Positions 24,561-37,093 of a stretch of 64,000 bases of DNA are shown in pieces (within the stretch, counting starts at the first letter, position 1; each line of letters starts with the position of its first letter). Below the pieces are notes generated by a model, which ran no database searches, was not told where the DNA came from, and saw only the letters and a list, made by a program, of their open reading frames with translations. This DNA is from Sycobia sp. Sy_11. Taxonomy: Eukaryota > Arthropoda > Insecta > Hymenoptera > Epichrysomallidae. Both the position numbers and the translations under genes were made by a program. The stretch lies in NCBI GenBank assembly GCA_018907035.1, contig JACCIC010000049.1, positions 907,001-971,000 on the forward strand, read 5' to 3'.

Positions 24561-24792
24561 CAAGCACTTTATTGATGTTAATTAAGATAAGGGACTTTAA
24601 TATTTATAAATCGCTTTTGTTACGGATACCCTGACGGGGATTTACAATAATAGACGTGTTTTGTGACGCGTATTAACTATTTATTATCGTGATTTATATG
24701 CGTAATTAAATTATCCGATCTTATAAAGATTTGTTTAAGCGCTCGATGTTCATAGAGAAGCAATAAATTATGTATTCAAGTTCTTTATACAG

Positions 24793-24876
24793 AGCGAGGA
24801 GTGGACGGGAGGCAATTATAATGAGGATACCAATCTTACGGAAATGGATGCTTGTCTCGTTCCAGTGACAATATAA
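24793..24876 (+). CDS. Possible short terminal exon
   Basis: Downstream of TTCTTTATACAG (acceptor) a 27-codon frame, SEEWTGGNYNEDTNLTEMDA then CLVPVTI, ends at TAA 24,874-24,876. The composition looks protein-like and the acceptor is acceptable. The length is too short for any firm claim and no partner exon was found. Confidence 0.15.
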   Translation, partial: SEEWTGGNYNEDTNLTEMDACLVPVTI

Positions 24877-24925
24877 ATTTTCATTATTTCCGATAAAATC
24901 AATGTTTTAGAGAAAAAATTAGATA

Positions 24926-24933
24926 TTATATAT

Positions 24934-24985
<52 letters not shown>

Positions 24986-24994
24986 CACATACAT
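24926..24994. repeat. (AT)n array
   Basis: Interrupted start (ATTATATATATCAT), then about 22 pure units and an ACATACACATAC tail. Confidence 0.97.
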
Positions 24995-24999
24995 GTACA

Positions 25000-25740
25000 A
25001 TGTACAGTATATTGAAAATATCTTATACTCCGACTGTTTTTTACCTATGGGCCTCCTTCTCATTGATAATCTCGCTTTAATAATATATTGAAAAATTTAT
25101 TGTTAACCTTTTCTTCAATATGCACACATAATATATACATGTGCGCGCGCATTTAACGTCTATCGTAAATTCATCCGTGCCTGATACGACTCGATGCAAA
25201 GAATGTGAAATTGAGTAAGGCGAATTTTATTTCGAATAAAATAATTGCCGTTTGAATTTCTGCGACTGGTCATAAATATATATATATATATAAATAAGCA
25301 TATACATTTATTCCAAATGTCTTCGAATATGTACGTTATGCTGATTTTTGATTCGATATTTGATATTGGTTGGGTGTATAATATTGCCAATAAAGAATAC
25401 TTAAAATATAGTCAATATTTTATGAACAAAGGATAATATTGAAATAATTGTATGGTGATACTTTTCAACATATATATAGGTATTATTTTGTAAAAACTTA
25501 CTTGTTCAAAAAGCAAAAACATTCGAGTTTATTCAAATGTGTTTCTAGATTTTACCAATTTATTTAAATAGAGAAAATTGTACTCAGAAGTAAATAATTA
25601 TCAGTAATTGCGAAAACAAAAACGGTAGTAGTTTGGAAAAAATATAAATTTTATTTACTCGCGTATGTGACAATGCTCAAGTTATAACGAATTCATTGTG
25701 AGAAATTTCAATTACTTTATACAGTCCGATATGTAGAGTT
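25000..25740. other. AT-rich interval without recognised features
   Basis: Overlapping chance frames at 25,160-25,436 only. Confidence 0.5.
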
Positions 25741-25742
25741 TT

Positions 25743-25746
25743 GTGC

Positions 25747-25780
<34 letters not shown>
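25743..25780. repeat. (GC)n(GT)n array
   Basis: About 10 GC units run into about 8 GT units. Alternating purine-pyrimidine, likely Z-DNA-prone. Confidence 0.97.
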
Positions 25781-25789
25781 ATATATTAT

Positions 25790-27000
25790 CATTATCATTT
25801 GCTCAGCTTGTATTACACACTAATGATTATAAATCTGGATTTATAGTAATTCCTATTTGTGAAACAGACGACTCCACGGACGATATATAAACCGTTAACG
25901 CGCAAATGGCAAGGACTCTGCTTACTCACTTAAAAATACATGTATGAAATAGGATTGTTATCTGGAAAATTAAAATATAAATAATATATTTGATACAAAG
26001 CAAAAATAAATTTAAATTCAGTAGGTCACATTCATTTGGATATTTCCAATATATAATTGTATTTTTTGAAATATATATTTACAATGAAAATTCTTATAAT
26101 TTATGATATTTACATTATTTTACATTATCTATGATATTATATTAATTTCCTCAAATTATGTTGATATTGTTATTTTTTTTTATACATATACACATAACAG
26201 ATCATATTTCGAGATATATTATTATTAACTATATGCGTACAGATTAAATATGCCGTCCATGCAAATATATACAAGAAGTTAAGTAACTCTGACTAGATTC
26301 GATAGAGTAACACATTGAATTTCTTGTAAACTAAATAATTACGGGGAAATTCTACTCGGATCTAGCGATTTATTGCGTATTCGAGGACATCAACTTGGAT
26401 CTATATGTCGAGGATATTTCTACGCGCCTCTAAATGCCTTCGTACAATTATTTAAAACCAACAGGCGATCATTTTTTTTTTTTAATTTTTCCAATCGTCG
26501 TATAGGATTCGTATAGGATTCAACAGGTCAACGCGACTCATTATCGAGTAGAATCGGCTCCTCGATCCCGAAACCCATAGGCAACGTTTCTAAATGGTGG
26601 AGGGGGTGTACACCGAAATTAATCACGTTTTTCTGGCCGATTAAGTGGGATTAACATTATAATAATAATATCCTAATAATCCTTATTCGCCGGTTCTTAC
26701 TTTTGGAACTAGAGCTGCTTTGATCGGCCGCTCATTGCGAAGCGCGCGAGAAACATCTTGTACAATTATCGTAAACCACGTCTTCGTACTGATCGTAATT
26801 ATAGCCATAACAATTGTCATTCGATATTCTACGCGCTCTTTAGCCGGGCGAAATAATGCCAAAAATGTCAAAAGTATCAATTGCCTAACGAGCAAATTGT
26901 TGGGCTATTTTTTCAATGCATCTATATATACCGACTTGTCGCCTTAAACAATGAAAATTCATCATCTCGATATTAAAGTTGGGCGATCGTAAAGCTGTAC
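25790..27000. other. AT-rich interval without recognised features
   Basis: The frames at 26,683-26,947 overlap on both strands and have no recognised product. A short direct duplication CGTATAGGATT lies at 26,500-26,521. Confidence 0.5.
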
Positions 27001-27039
27001 GTTTTTTTTCTTCTTTTTTTTCTTTTTTTTTTCTTTTTT
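27001..27039. repeat. T/C homopyrimidine tract
   Basis: Runs of T split by single C. It could be the complement of an eroded poly-A tail. Confidence 0.9.
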
Positions 27040-27594
27040 AATAATTCTCGCGTCAGCCGCATGATAATCTTAAAATGGTCTTTCTTAAAATTCTTCTGCG
27101 TCATTAGCACAAACATTTACATTTATTCTTATACACCGGATGTAATCGAACGACAAGCAACAACCTCGAAACAAAAAGCTCGCGTACATTCGTAATTCAA
27201 ATGGAAATAAATCACGTAAAACGTGGTTTTACGACTGTAATTAAAATTTCTCTCCCCCTTCCCTCCCCCATCTCTCTTTCTCCTCCTTTCTTTTGCTCCC
27301 GAGTCGATTTCAAGCCGCGCCCGTATAATAAAAAACAAATAAAAAGGCCACGAAACTTTTGGTAAGCGCACGCGCTTCGTAGTCGCTTGCTGCTCACGAA
27401 AAGAAATTATTAACGCTATGCATCGACCCGATAATCACTCAATAAGCCAAGGCCAAGGCCACAATTTTCACGTTACCAAGTTTAAGCGCAGACTGCTGTC
27501 GCGTCGCACCGCGCTTTCGCTCGGTCGTCCTGATCTACAAGTGTATGCGTAGATTATAAACGTACGCATGTGCGCGCATGCAACACACAAACAC

Positions 27595-27595
<1 letters not shown>

Positions 27596-27639
<44 letters not shown>
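27596..27639. repeat. (AT)n array
   Basis: Twenty-two pure units. Confidence 0.98.
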
Positions 27640-27642
<3 letters not shown>

Positions 27643-27881
27643 CAGAGGATACTTCATTGGCCATTCATTGAGCTCGACCGCGCGCCGCCGTACCGCGCGA
27701 ATCGGGGACGTGTCCATACTTGATTCTGTCACACTTCGAGTGCAAGGTAATTTTAATTGAGAAAGAAGCGTTGTTAATTATGCTATCGAAAAGCTTATCA
27801 GATAAATCATGCTTTCTTCGCTTTTTTTATACTTTACGTTCGAATTCTAATTCAAATATTGTTACAAGATAATTAGGCAGA

Positions 27882-27882
27882 T

Positions 27883-27918
<36 letters not shown>

Positions 27919-27927
27919 AATAATAAT
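27882..27927. repeat. (CAA)n(TAA)n array
   Basis: About 11 CAA units and 4 TAA units, one of few trinucleotide arrays here. Confidence 0.97.
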
Positions 27928-27929
27928 GA

Positions 27930-28555
27930 AAAATGTTTTCTATCTATTTTTTATTTTATGCAAAAAGGAAATGTTGCAATATTATTTTGTCACCTTGTTT
28001 TATTCACTTTCAGCAATCATCTAATAACGAACGAGTGTACAAATTTCAGAACTTTGCAGACGTTTGTAATTTGACAAAACTTAATAAGTTTCTCTCCTCT
28101 TGTCATTAATTATATCTAAATAAGTCGTTACTTTTGCTCAATATATTAAAGCCAGCAAAAATTGGAATTTCGTCGTTCTCTATTTGTAACTTTGAAAAAA
28201 AGAAAGAGGAGAGAAGAAGGGAGGGAATTGCGACGATACACGCGCGCTAAAACCGACCCGAAGGCGAGTGAAATTTCCAATTGGCCGAGTTAGCAGGGGA
28301 CGCAGTTACTTTGTAAAAAAATGCAAACTTATTTTACACCTATCGACGGCATTCGCAAGCAAATCTTCGGAATATATCACGTATGGGGCATACAGAATTT
28401 TCCCATATTATTTAACTGTAGAAATGGAGTTTCTTTTTTGTCTTTAATATAAAAAAATCAGATTAAACACGACCCACACTTGCCGATGATGCCAAATTAA
28501 AATCCAGGACGATCGTAGGATGTCTGGGGAAAACGATGCTTCAATTTTTGTAATT
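27930..28555. other. AT-rich interval without recognised features
   Basis: No gene is seen. Confidence 0.5.
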
Positions 28556-28830
28556 GTATATGCTCGCTCCGCACTTTTCTATCGTCTTCACATTGTTCGC
28601 GCCTTGGCTGAGAATCGTCGCGGGCGCTCGCCCCGTTCGGTCTCGTCGGCGCGCCGCTCCATACGGCAATGAGCGCCTCAGCTGCGGAACGAAATAAAAA
28701 AAACTCTCCTTCTTACCCCCCCTCCCCCTATTTCCAACCACCCTGCTCGGATCGCGTACTATTTCGCGCTTAAGCGCTCGTTCGCGTCGATTGGCTTCAG
28801 CGAGCCGAGACCCCCGTATCATTAATACAC
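28556..28830. other. GC-richer patch
   Basis: CpG-rich (GCGCTCG, TCGTCGGCGCGCC). A 93-codon minus-strand frame covers it, Arg-rich, with no recognised family. Regulatory role possible. Confidence 0.4.
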
Positions 28831-29051
28831 AGACACGGCTTTCGCCGTCGATGGGCCGATCCGATTAATCGATACTGTGATCGCTCTATTGAGATTCCGG
28901 GTAATTATCTAACTTTAAGGCGGTGCTTTAATTAATTATCTCTAACGCTGGGGTATCTCTTTAACTTTGGAATTAATCGAACGTTGAAGTGCGGCTTTTC
29001 ACGCAGTACTGTGAAAGCATGCGAATTGCAGGAAGAACATTTAGATAGTGA

Positions 29052-29088
29052 ATTTTTTTTTGTTTGTTTTTGTTTTTTTTTTTGTTTT
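29052..29088. repeat. Interrupted T tract
   Basis: T runs with single G, just upstream of inverted-repeat element copy B. Confidence 0.9.
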
Positions 29089-29121
29089 ATAAAATCTTTG
29101 GGACATGAATTTTGAGTTGAG

Positions 29122-29446
29122 CTTTAGAGGGCCGGTATATGACGTCGTATGGTGCATTATTTTAAAGTTTATTACAAGTGCACCTATAAATTATTATTAT
29201 AAATTATTATGTAGAATAATTTTAATACATAATATTAAAATTAGATATCAATTATTGGATTATCTGTTAATTGTATGTGTTAAAATGATACTAATAAAAT
29301 ATAAAAAAATCTAAAAAAAAAATAATCCATACATTAATATCCCAGACCGGCATGACGCCATATGACGTTCTAACTTAAAGACCTCAGAACACTTTTCTAT
29401 AGAAATAAGAAACCAACTAATTTTCACAATCTCGGTCCTCTGAGAA
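29122..29446 (+). mobile_element. Short terminal-inverted-repeat element, copy B
   Basis: This is the second copy of the 20,023-20,294 element. It has ends CTTTAGAGGGCCGG (left) and CGGTCCTCTGAG (right; complement CTCAGAGGACCG). Two internal blocks, CCGGTATATGACG near the left end and CCGGCATGACGCC at 29,347, are near-repeats of each other. The shared segment AGACCTCAGAACACTTTTCT (29,380) differs from copy A at one base in 20. The longer interior is AT-rich. There is no protein-coding content. The unrelated chance frame at 29,105-29,314 is not a gene. Confidence 0.6.
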
Positions 29447-29872
29447 TTAATATGAGTTCTGTAATTGCTCGGACTTGTCTTTGGTATTGCTATGAGAAAG
29501 GCATACCGATCTTACAATTATCAATATCATATCGCTTAATATATATATATATATATAGTTGAAAAAAACATTTAATTTCGATTAAAATAAAGTTCAATTA
29601 CATCCCCGTTACATTTTAGTACTTCAATTTGCAATAAATTTATCTAATCTGATTTAAAAGTTAAAAAACATGTCTCGAACACCGCTGCAAAATTTGAATA
29701 ACTTAGCGATAACGTAAAGTTGGACAACCAAATACAATTTACGGAAAATTTCGATCGATTTCACAAAATTCAGTTAACAAACATTATCTCCACGACTGGT
29801 CGATATTTTTGGATGTCTTGATTAGTATTCTGCACTACATTGCTTAAATTTAGATTATACATACATATAAAA

Positions 29873-29876
<4 letters not shown>

Positions 29877-29934
<58 letters not shown>
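29877..29934. repeat. (AT)n array
   Basis: About 29 pure units. Confidence 0.98.
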
Positions 29935-29937
<3 letters not shown>

Positions 29938-30255
29938 GCCGCAAGAATGAATCTGGTATACTGAAACCACTCCCTCGTACGTTATATAGTTCAAGAAAAG
30001 GCACATTGGCCCTACATGGACAGTCATTGGAAAGTGTCGAATTATCCTCCAGCGCGCTCGAAATCCTTTCCCAAAAACTTTCTTCATTCGCCTTCTCGGC
30101 TATCTATCTCACTTCTGTCTAGAATCTAGGTAAAGAATTTCCGGCCCGGAATGCCGTTAATTGGGCATATGCAAATGGTACCGCGATAAATCCACCCGCC
30201 ACCCCTCCCCCCATTATCGCTACAGTTGGCCACGTTTTGGCTGTCCAGCGCTTTT

Positions 30256-30282
30256 ATCTAACTATCTCTCTATCTACCTATA

Positions 30283-30326
<44 letters not shown>
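30256..30326. repeat. (CTAT)n then (AT)n array
   Basis: Degenerate CTAT units pass into about 20 AT units. Confidence 0.96.
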
Positions 30327-30328
<2 letters not shown>

Positions 30329-31109
30329 AAGATGGAATGTAGAAGGAAGGAAGGAGAGACGTTTGCGCCGTCTCGTATCGCCTATCTTCTTTTATACACG
30401 ATATAACAGAGAGGTATATAAAACCATTAATATATCGGCGATCAAACGTTATTTAATATTATAATGTATTGGCGGTGCACCTGGTCCAGATATACGTGTT
30501 TATATCTATCAATTGGCCCTATCAACGAGTGGATTTTTCTAATAATGTGTGAGCGCATTGTTGTTTTTGTTGTTATTGTTTCCTTTCTTATGTCTCGGCT
30601 AAAGTCCTTCTATCATTGTTTGACAGCATGTAATTTTAGATCATAATTACGAATTTTATTCCGGCGACGTAATTAAAAAATAAAGTTAAAAAATTTATTC
30701 TAAAAGGAATTATAAACAGGCATACATACTTTTATAAAAACTTTATATAAATAAAATCATTTAGAATCTCAATGGTTGTCGAAAACAATTGTAGCTTCTA
30801 CAATACCGGGTCCTGAAAATACTAAAGTATCTTTTTTTTCTTTTTTGATATATCTTAATAGTGATATCGCATCTAGTTATATATTCTTTACAATGGATTT
30901 TCTCTCATTTTTCTCTCTAATGGAATTCGATTTTGTTTAAAAAATAAAAACAAAATAATTACGAAGAAAAAAGAAACAAAACCGGTGACATCGGCCTTCT
31001 CGATATCTCCAAAGAAGCTTCTTTCACATCAAGACAAATTCTAAAATTCGATCCTCCTTCGCCAATTTCAACGGACTTTTACCGAGGCCCATCGAGAGGA
31101 CCAACTTAC

Positions 31110-31263
31110 TAGGTATAGAAAGTAACAATGAAAAGTTCGGGAGGTAAAATTTTGCGACGTCCGAGGTTTTTCTTTCAAGTAGGATACTGAGAAAAAAAAT
31201 CAACGCAGTGATGTAGATAAGTATAAAAGCGATCAGTAGTAAGATCCGAGCACATGCCGGCAT
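31110..31263 (-). CDS. Putative first coding exon with membrane or signal segment
   Basis: On the minus strand the ATG at 31,263 opens MPACARILLLIAFILIYITA and continues to residue 51. There a perfect GTAAGT donor follows (complement of 31,104-31,109). Residues 5-26 are strongly hydrophobic, then LERKTSDVAKFYLPNFS follows, so the segment would be a signal anchor or uncleaved membrane helix. The exon would end in phase 1. Without splicing, the frame runs on to a stop at 31,024. No downstream exon was identified and the protein family is not recognised. Hydrophobic start plus consensus donor could still be coincidence. Confidence 0.25.
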
Positions 31264-31697
31264 AACTTACTCTTACTCAAATTATGTTATCATTGGATAA
31301 CAATATTATCCAGGTAGAACGCATTTACAAGGATACATATATCGATGATACCTCTTCAATTATGGATTCAGAATTTTCGGAGTTTTATTAAGTTAAGAAA
31401 TTCTTATATATTAGTTAAGAAATCTAAAACAAAAAGGTGATTTTGATAAAAATAAAACGAAAAAATGATTTTGATAATATGTATTTATAGAATTATTTAA
31501 AGACAAATATATATTGAATTAATTGTTGAAAATATCATAATATATATTGTTGTTCATAAACTCAGATGTTGTTCATAAATTCCGAAACTTTCCAGAATGT
31601 CAAAAGCGAATGGTTTTCAAAACGATTATTAATCCTTACTCGTAACTACAGACATTTGGGGCAGAAAATTTTCTCGTCGTTTTAAAAATCCATAATA

Positions 31698-31790
31698 GGG
31701 ATTCCAGTTGATAATCCGAAAATTATTTCATTTAGAATTGGAATCGTAGGCGCTGAAGCTCGAATCAGTATAATTTCAGTTGGAATTCCC
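31698..31790. repeat. Small inverted repeat
   Basis: GGGATTCCAGTTGA (31,698) and TCAGTTGGAATTCCC (31,776) are near-perfect inverted copies 93 bp apart end to end. The interior is AT-rich without coding signal. It could be a tiny MITE relic or chance. Confidence 0.25.
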
Positions 31791-32371
31791 ATGTTAAAAA
31801 TTTCTGAATCAATGCAAATCGTATAAATTACATAAAAGGTTTGGCTAGATTTTTTCGAGATCGTCGTGCCAAATATCGTCAATTGTACGCAAATAAATTT
31901 TGCTATAATTTCTTTCTTTTTCCTTTTATAGGTTATTGTAAATTTCGTAAAACATATTTGTCTCAAGAAAACGGATTGCTGCAAATCAATGATGCAAATA
32001 AATTTTCTACAGCGCAATTTTTTCACTAAGTTATCGAAAATTGAAGGGCGAATTTCTGAAAAGCTTCGAAATACCGAATGATTCCGGTATATCGAAATCA
32101 GGATTTGTTAAGAAAAAAATCTGTCTATACAAGAATTTGATCTCTTTCATTAATTATCCCTACGAAGTGACAAAACGACATCGAATGAATATTTTTCAAA
32201 TACTTATGTACTTATATTTACTTGTCTCGCGTTACTCAATTCTCTCGTACGCTATTTTATGGTTTGGGTGTTTTGACTACTGCCAAGGAACGTAACGAGC
32301 GCAATCTTATAATTTCGCAATGCAATATTATCCGCACGACAAATGAGAAAGATGCATAGTAAGAGGTGAGA

Positions 32372-32373
<2 letters not shown>

Positions 32374-32415
<42 letters not shown>
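32374..32415. repeat. (AT)n array
   Basis: About 20 units. Confidence 0.98.
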
Positions 32416-32419
<4 letters not shown>

Positions 32420-32539
32420 AGAATACAAAAACTGTCAAAAAAACATTAGGCTCGTTCAAAATTAATGCAATTAAACGAGTTCGCCGCCCGCCTACCGCGA
32501 TGCAGTCGTCTTTTGTGTTTTTTCTTCTTTTTTCTTACA

Positions 32540-32566
32540 CACATATATATATATATATATATATAT
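32540..32566. repeat. (AT)n array, short
   Basis: About 12 units after a CACAC start. Confidence 0.95.
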
Positions 32567-32724
32567 TTTTTTTGCGGAATTATACCGTCAAAATGCGGGC
32601 TCGCGGCGATTCAAGACAATTATTACCACAAAAGCGTGCCCGAGTGGCTTTTTTTTTTGCTCATGCGGTGCGGCGAACGATGAAAGGGATCGTTCTGGTG
32701 CTATCTTACTGTGTAGAAGAATGA

Positions 32725-32745
32725 GAGATAAAGAGAGTGATAAAG

Positions 32746-32778
<33 letters not shown>

Positions 32779-32779
32779 T
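32725..32779. repeat. (GA)n array
   Basis: Interrupted start, then about 14 pure GA units. Confidence 0.96.
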
Positions 32780-32879
32780 ATTCAGAAGATCAGTGTATAA
32801 AAAGTTAATCCCTCCGGTGTGCGTGCGGACCGCTGTGCGAGAAGTATATACACAAAACATTTATCTTAATTGCGATAAT

Positions 32880-33310
32880 TGAGATGCTTCCTTTACACTG
32901 TGAAAATTGTTCTCCTTGAAGCTGATTAAGAGAGATCGATTGCCGCCTCTCTTATCTCCGCTCTCTTCGAGCGTTTAAAGCGAAATTTTTTTTTAACAAA
33001 TAATGATGTAGATTTTAAGATTATAATAAAAATATGCCCTAATAAAGATATTATAGAATTCAGCGATTATACGTTTATGTAGAATTTCGCAATTGTTCAT
33101 TAGCAGCGGCTCAATGAAATTACGAAAGAAATTTAAATATTACCTGCTTGCAAAATTATACAATATGAATAAATACATACTGAGCATTTTTGGATTACTC
33201 AAAGTAAATCGTTTTTTATATTCTTTCTCTACTACTTTAGAGTTACGAAAAATCAAATACCAGTTCTTGTATCAAAAATTGTGTATTTTCTTTTCTTTTT
33301 TATTTTTTTG
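32880..33310. other. AT-rich interval without recognised features
   Basis: The Lys/Tyr/Leu-rich frame at 33,093 is judged a chance frame. Confidence 0.5.
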
Positions 33311-33312
33311 AC

Positions 33313-33315
<3 letters not shown>

Positions 33316-33364
<49 letters not shown>
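33316..33364. repeat. (AT)n array
   Basis: About 24 pure units. Confidence 0.98.
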
Positions 33365-33367
<3 letters not shown>

Positions 33368-33379
33368 TATGTGTATGTG

Positions 33380-34345
33380 TGTTTTAATGCTATTTTGGAT
33401 TTGGAATTTGCGATCTTAGGATTTGTAGATCTCCATTTACGGACATGGAGCTCAGTTATATTTAAAGATCTGTTTTTTAAAAATATTTATTAATATATTT
33501 GGAAATATTATGTTCGTGGGGAAGTACGAATGCAAATGAATTTAGATTCAGTATTCAAAAATGTAGGCAAGAAAAGTATAATTTAATTCAAAGTACCTAG
33601 TTTTTTCAGCCATCGTAATAAATAACATAGAAAGAGATGTCTTTTTTTTCTAAGCCAAATCAAATGACAATTTTTTTTACTTTCTCATTTCCTAATTGTC
33701 CTCATTTCCTAATCTGCAAGGGGATTCGACTGAATGATAAGGATTCTTAAATAGGATAATATAGGGCACAGATGAAAAACTCGCATAATTTTCTTTTATA
33801 CGTCTTTCAGGCGACGGATAAAAATAAACGCTATTTCGAATATTCATCGAACGGTGGGGGAGGGAGAAGGTGTAAAAACTCGAATGCCACAGATGCAATT
33901 AACCGTAAAAGCTGAAAAATTCATCGAAAGATCATAGATAATAATTAATTAGTGCTTCGGCAGAAAATAGATATCGAAGCTAATTATTATGGAAATCTAT
34001 ACTCGTTTAACGCCGTTCAATTAACTTGTCCTCCCCCCCTCCGCCGTTTCCAGACGAGCAAAAAAATTATTTCTTCGCCGTGCGCGCGTGCCTTAACATA
34101 ATTTGCGCGGTAAAAAGGGAGGCAAAAAAAAATTTCGAACGTTTCATACGGTGATTCTCCGTGCTTTTCTTGGTAAAGAATCGGCAACAGCCCCCTTTAA
34201 GCGAATTATAAAACCTCGTTTCTCGCGAGTCTAAAAAATTGCCTAATAATACACGCGTATATCTCGCAGTCAATGCCAATGGGTCTGACGACGAGTTAAC
34301 GCAATCTCTTGCTGTCATTATGTTGCTCAAAAAATTTTAGCAACG
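33380..34345. other. AT-rich interval without recognised features
   Basis: No gene or element is seen. Confidence 0.5.
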
Positions 34346-34352
34346 TTTTTTA

Positions 34353-34355
34353 ATA

Positions 34356-34396
<41 letters not shown>
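34353..34396. repeat. (AT)n array
   Basis: About 21 units with one G. Confidence 0.97.
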
Positions 34397-34398
<2 letters not shown>

Positions 34399-34399
34399 T

Positions 34400-34935
34400 T
34401 ATCTAGATTAAATTCATAGAGAATGTAATAGAGATATATACATAAGTGAAGACGAAAATATATTATTCAATGTCACCTATTTAGAGGATGTTATACAGAT
34501 TATACAGATATATATTTTTAGTTAGTAGTTAAGTTTTATTAGTAGTTACAAGTTCCATTAACTGAGTTTTTGAAAAAATTCTTAGAAACTGAGAATAATA
34601 ATAATAATAAGTATATGGCGCAAGTAGGAGGACCAATTTACAACTGAAAAATGTATAAGTATACAAACATTAACATTTTCCAATCGATCTCAAGCGTCGA
34701 AAATGAACACGATAAATGATTGATGAGTGAGCATATTTTTCTAATTAAATTTATTTGGCCAAAATTTTGTTTTATAATGTTCGATTAATTTTTAATCGGT
34801 ACTGTAATTAAACGTACAATTTTTCGCAAGATCAAAGAGGATTGATTTTCGGAGGATCTTTATGCTTCATGACTGTAACCCTTAAAAATTTATAGAACAT
34901 TATATATGTATTTGAAAATATCGGAGGCTTCAAGT
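34400..34935. other. AT-rich interval without recognised features
   Basis: Short (AAT)n tract near 34,596. No gene is seen. Confidence 0.5.

Positions 34936-34938
<3 letters not shown>

Positions 34939-34993
<55 letters not shown>
34939..34993. repeat. (AT)n array
   Basis: About 27 pure units. Confidence 0.98.
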
Positions 34994-34994
<1 letters not shown>

Positions 34995-35188
34995 CGCGAA
35001 AGAAAATATAAGATACAGAAAAAGAGACAGAGAGAGGAAGAAGATAACCTCGAAAAAGCGCATTCGAGTTTGCCCTGAATGAGAAGAAAAAACGGTTTAC
35101 GCTTGCATGTACACAGATCTTCCCACGTCCTCCTATCCTTCTTCCTGCTGGATTTAGCAGGATGACGGAGTTGATTTTTCTTGTACGT

Positions 35189-35190
<2 letters not shown>

Positions 35191-35240
<50 letters not shown>
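35191..35240. repeat. (AT)n array
   Basis: About 22 pure units, then GTATATG. Confidence 0.98.
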
Positions 35241-35383
35241 GCAAAATCGCCTTTGCTCGAGTACATTGACACGCGCACACTCGGGGCGGTGATCGTGCAA
35301 GGCTGCCGTGCGGATATCGTACTATATTCTTGTTTGTCCTTCGGTCTCTTCTTATCGCTCTTGACTCTATTTCTGATACCGTT

Positions 35384-35384
<1 letters not shown>

Positions 35385-35418
<34 letters not shown>
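35385..35418. repeat. (AT)n array
   Basis: About 16 pure units. Confidence 0.98.
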
Positions 35419-35422
<4 letters not shown>

Positions 35423-35424
35423 GA

Positions 35425-36990
35425 GAAGGGAGAGTGGCTACGAGGAATAAATTTTGCAGCCTCAGGACGAAGGCACAATTTACGCCAATTGTTTAATCGG
35501 CTATGGATAAAGAAAGCCCGCTTGACGCCTTTATGTGCCGAGCTCTTTGACGCCAAGCACGATAAAGTATTCAAACGACGACAGTACGAGTTATCGGCAT
35601 GGATTTATCGATTGACAGGGGGGGGTGGGAAAGAAAAAGAAATCGTACCTCGACCTAATGCGATCACGGAGATTCCCCCAGATTCGGATAAAATGTCTGA
35701 AAGCGTGTAATATCAATGAAAATTTTTGTAGAAATTTGTAGAGACCAAGAACAGTAACATTAACGTTAAGCAGTAACATTAAGTCCAAGAACATTAACGC
35801 GCATTTTGATCGAGAAAATAGCAATTTTCTTTTTATGTTATTTAAGGTCGCTTTATTTATACTTGCAAACAGTCATGGTAAACTATATTTATAAACGAAG
35901 CACGTGTAAATTTTTAAATGGATACTCGTGTCGATAGGTCGAAACCGGAACTTAAGCTTGGATCACCGAATTGCTAGTCGTATTCCCTAGCGATCGTACA
36001 CAAATGATTGTTCTTTAAACGTTCTCGGGTTCGTTTCATATAAGAAATGAGCGTCATGATAAATATCAATACCAACATTTGAATTTTAATAAGGTCAATC
36101 AATTAAACGTAATCGTGTATAATCCAGATACAAGGATTCCAACGAAAAATGGAAACACCGTAGAATTCGGTATTCATCATTATATACCGACAGCACATGT
36201 CTCAAGGTGACTGGCGACAATCCGGGTAGACTACATTCAAGGTTAATTTATCAAATTTTCGATTGCGACGATCCCGCGATTTTGGCATCGCATTTAGATC
36301 GAGGACAGACGAAGATCAATTATCACGATTTCTATCGTGTTGTTAATCAAATGTACCATCCGTGCTCTTTTAATGAGATCATAATTAAAAGTCGAATTCT
36401 CCTTACCAATCTGTAAACTGATATTTTGGCCAGTAATTCGTTTGACTTTCGGCTCGAAAATGATCACGAGCAGCGAACGGCAAAAACGTAACAAAGCAAC
36501 TGATTTAACAGTTTTCACCAGTCGAAATATCATCTGAAAGATCGAAAGGAAGTATTTGGCCTCTGGATGACCTCCGATAGACATTTACCTGTCGCCATAT
36601 GACCAAAAGGCCCAATATCTTATGTTAACGTAAATAAAAAGTAAAAAGAAATTTTATTTATCGCATTTGTTGGACGAAGAACCAGACGAGATCGTATAAT
36701 GAATCGAGAATCGTACCGACATTACTTCCGAAATCCGATCGATTGATCCAGTATACACTATCCGTCTATGATTTCTCCGTTCCACTGTGCGCAATCGACA
36801 CATTGGACCTCTATTATCACGCATTCAATCGATTTTGCGCACGTTACATTCAAGTTTCCGTATAAATTTATTTAGATGTACGACGATCCAATTCATACGC
36901 GTCTATACAATACGATCCGCGCTCGATCGATCCTTATTATCTCCTCTTTTGGAGAACGCGTGCATCTCCGTACGCGGCAGCGTCGCATAA
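35425..36990. other. Moderately AT-rich interval without recognised features
   Basis: Short internal repeats of AGTAACATTAA near 35,753-35,782. Frames on both strands at 36,207-36,584 overlap and are unassigned. Confidence 0.45.
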
Positions 36991-37042
36991 CTCGTATTTC
37001 GCTAACGTTCAGTATATTACGGGCGACGCGCCGACGAGCGAG

Positions 37043-37093
<51 letters not shown>

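Larger units (their letters stand above)
30420..32370. other. AT-rich interval
   Basis: Holds the putative minus-strand exon (31,110-31,263), the small inverted repeat (31,698-31,790) and a short direct duplication TGTTGTTCATAAA at 31,546-31,580. The frames at 31,682-32,295 are not recognised. Confidence 0.45.
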
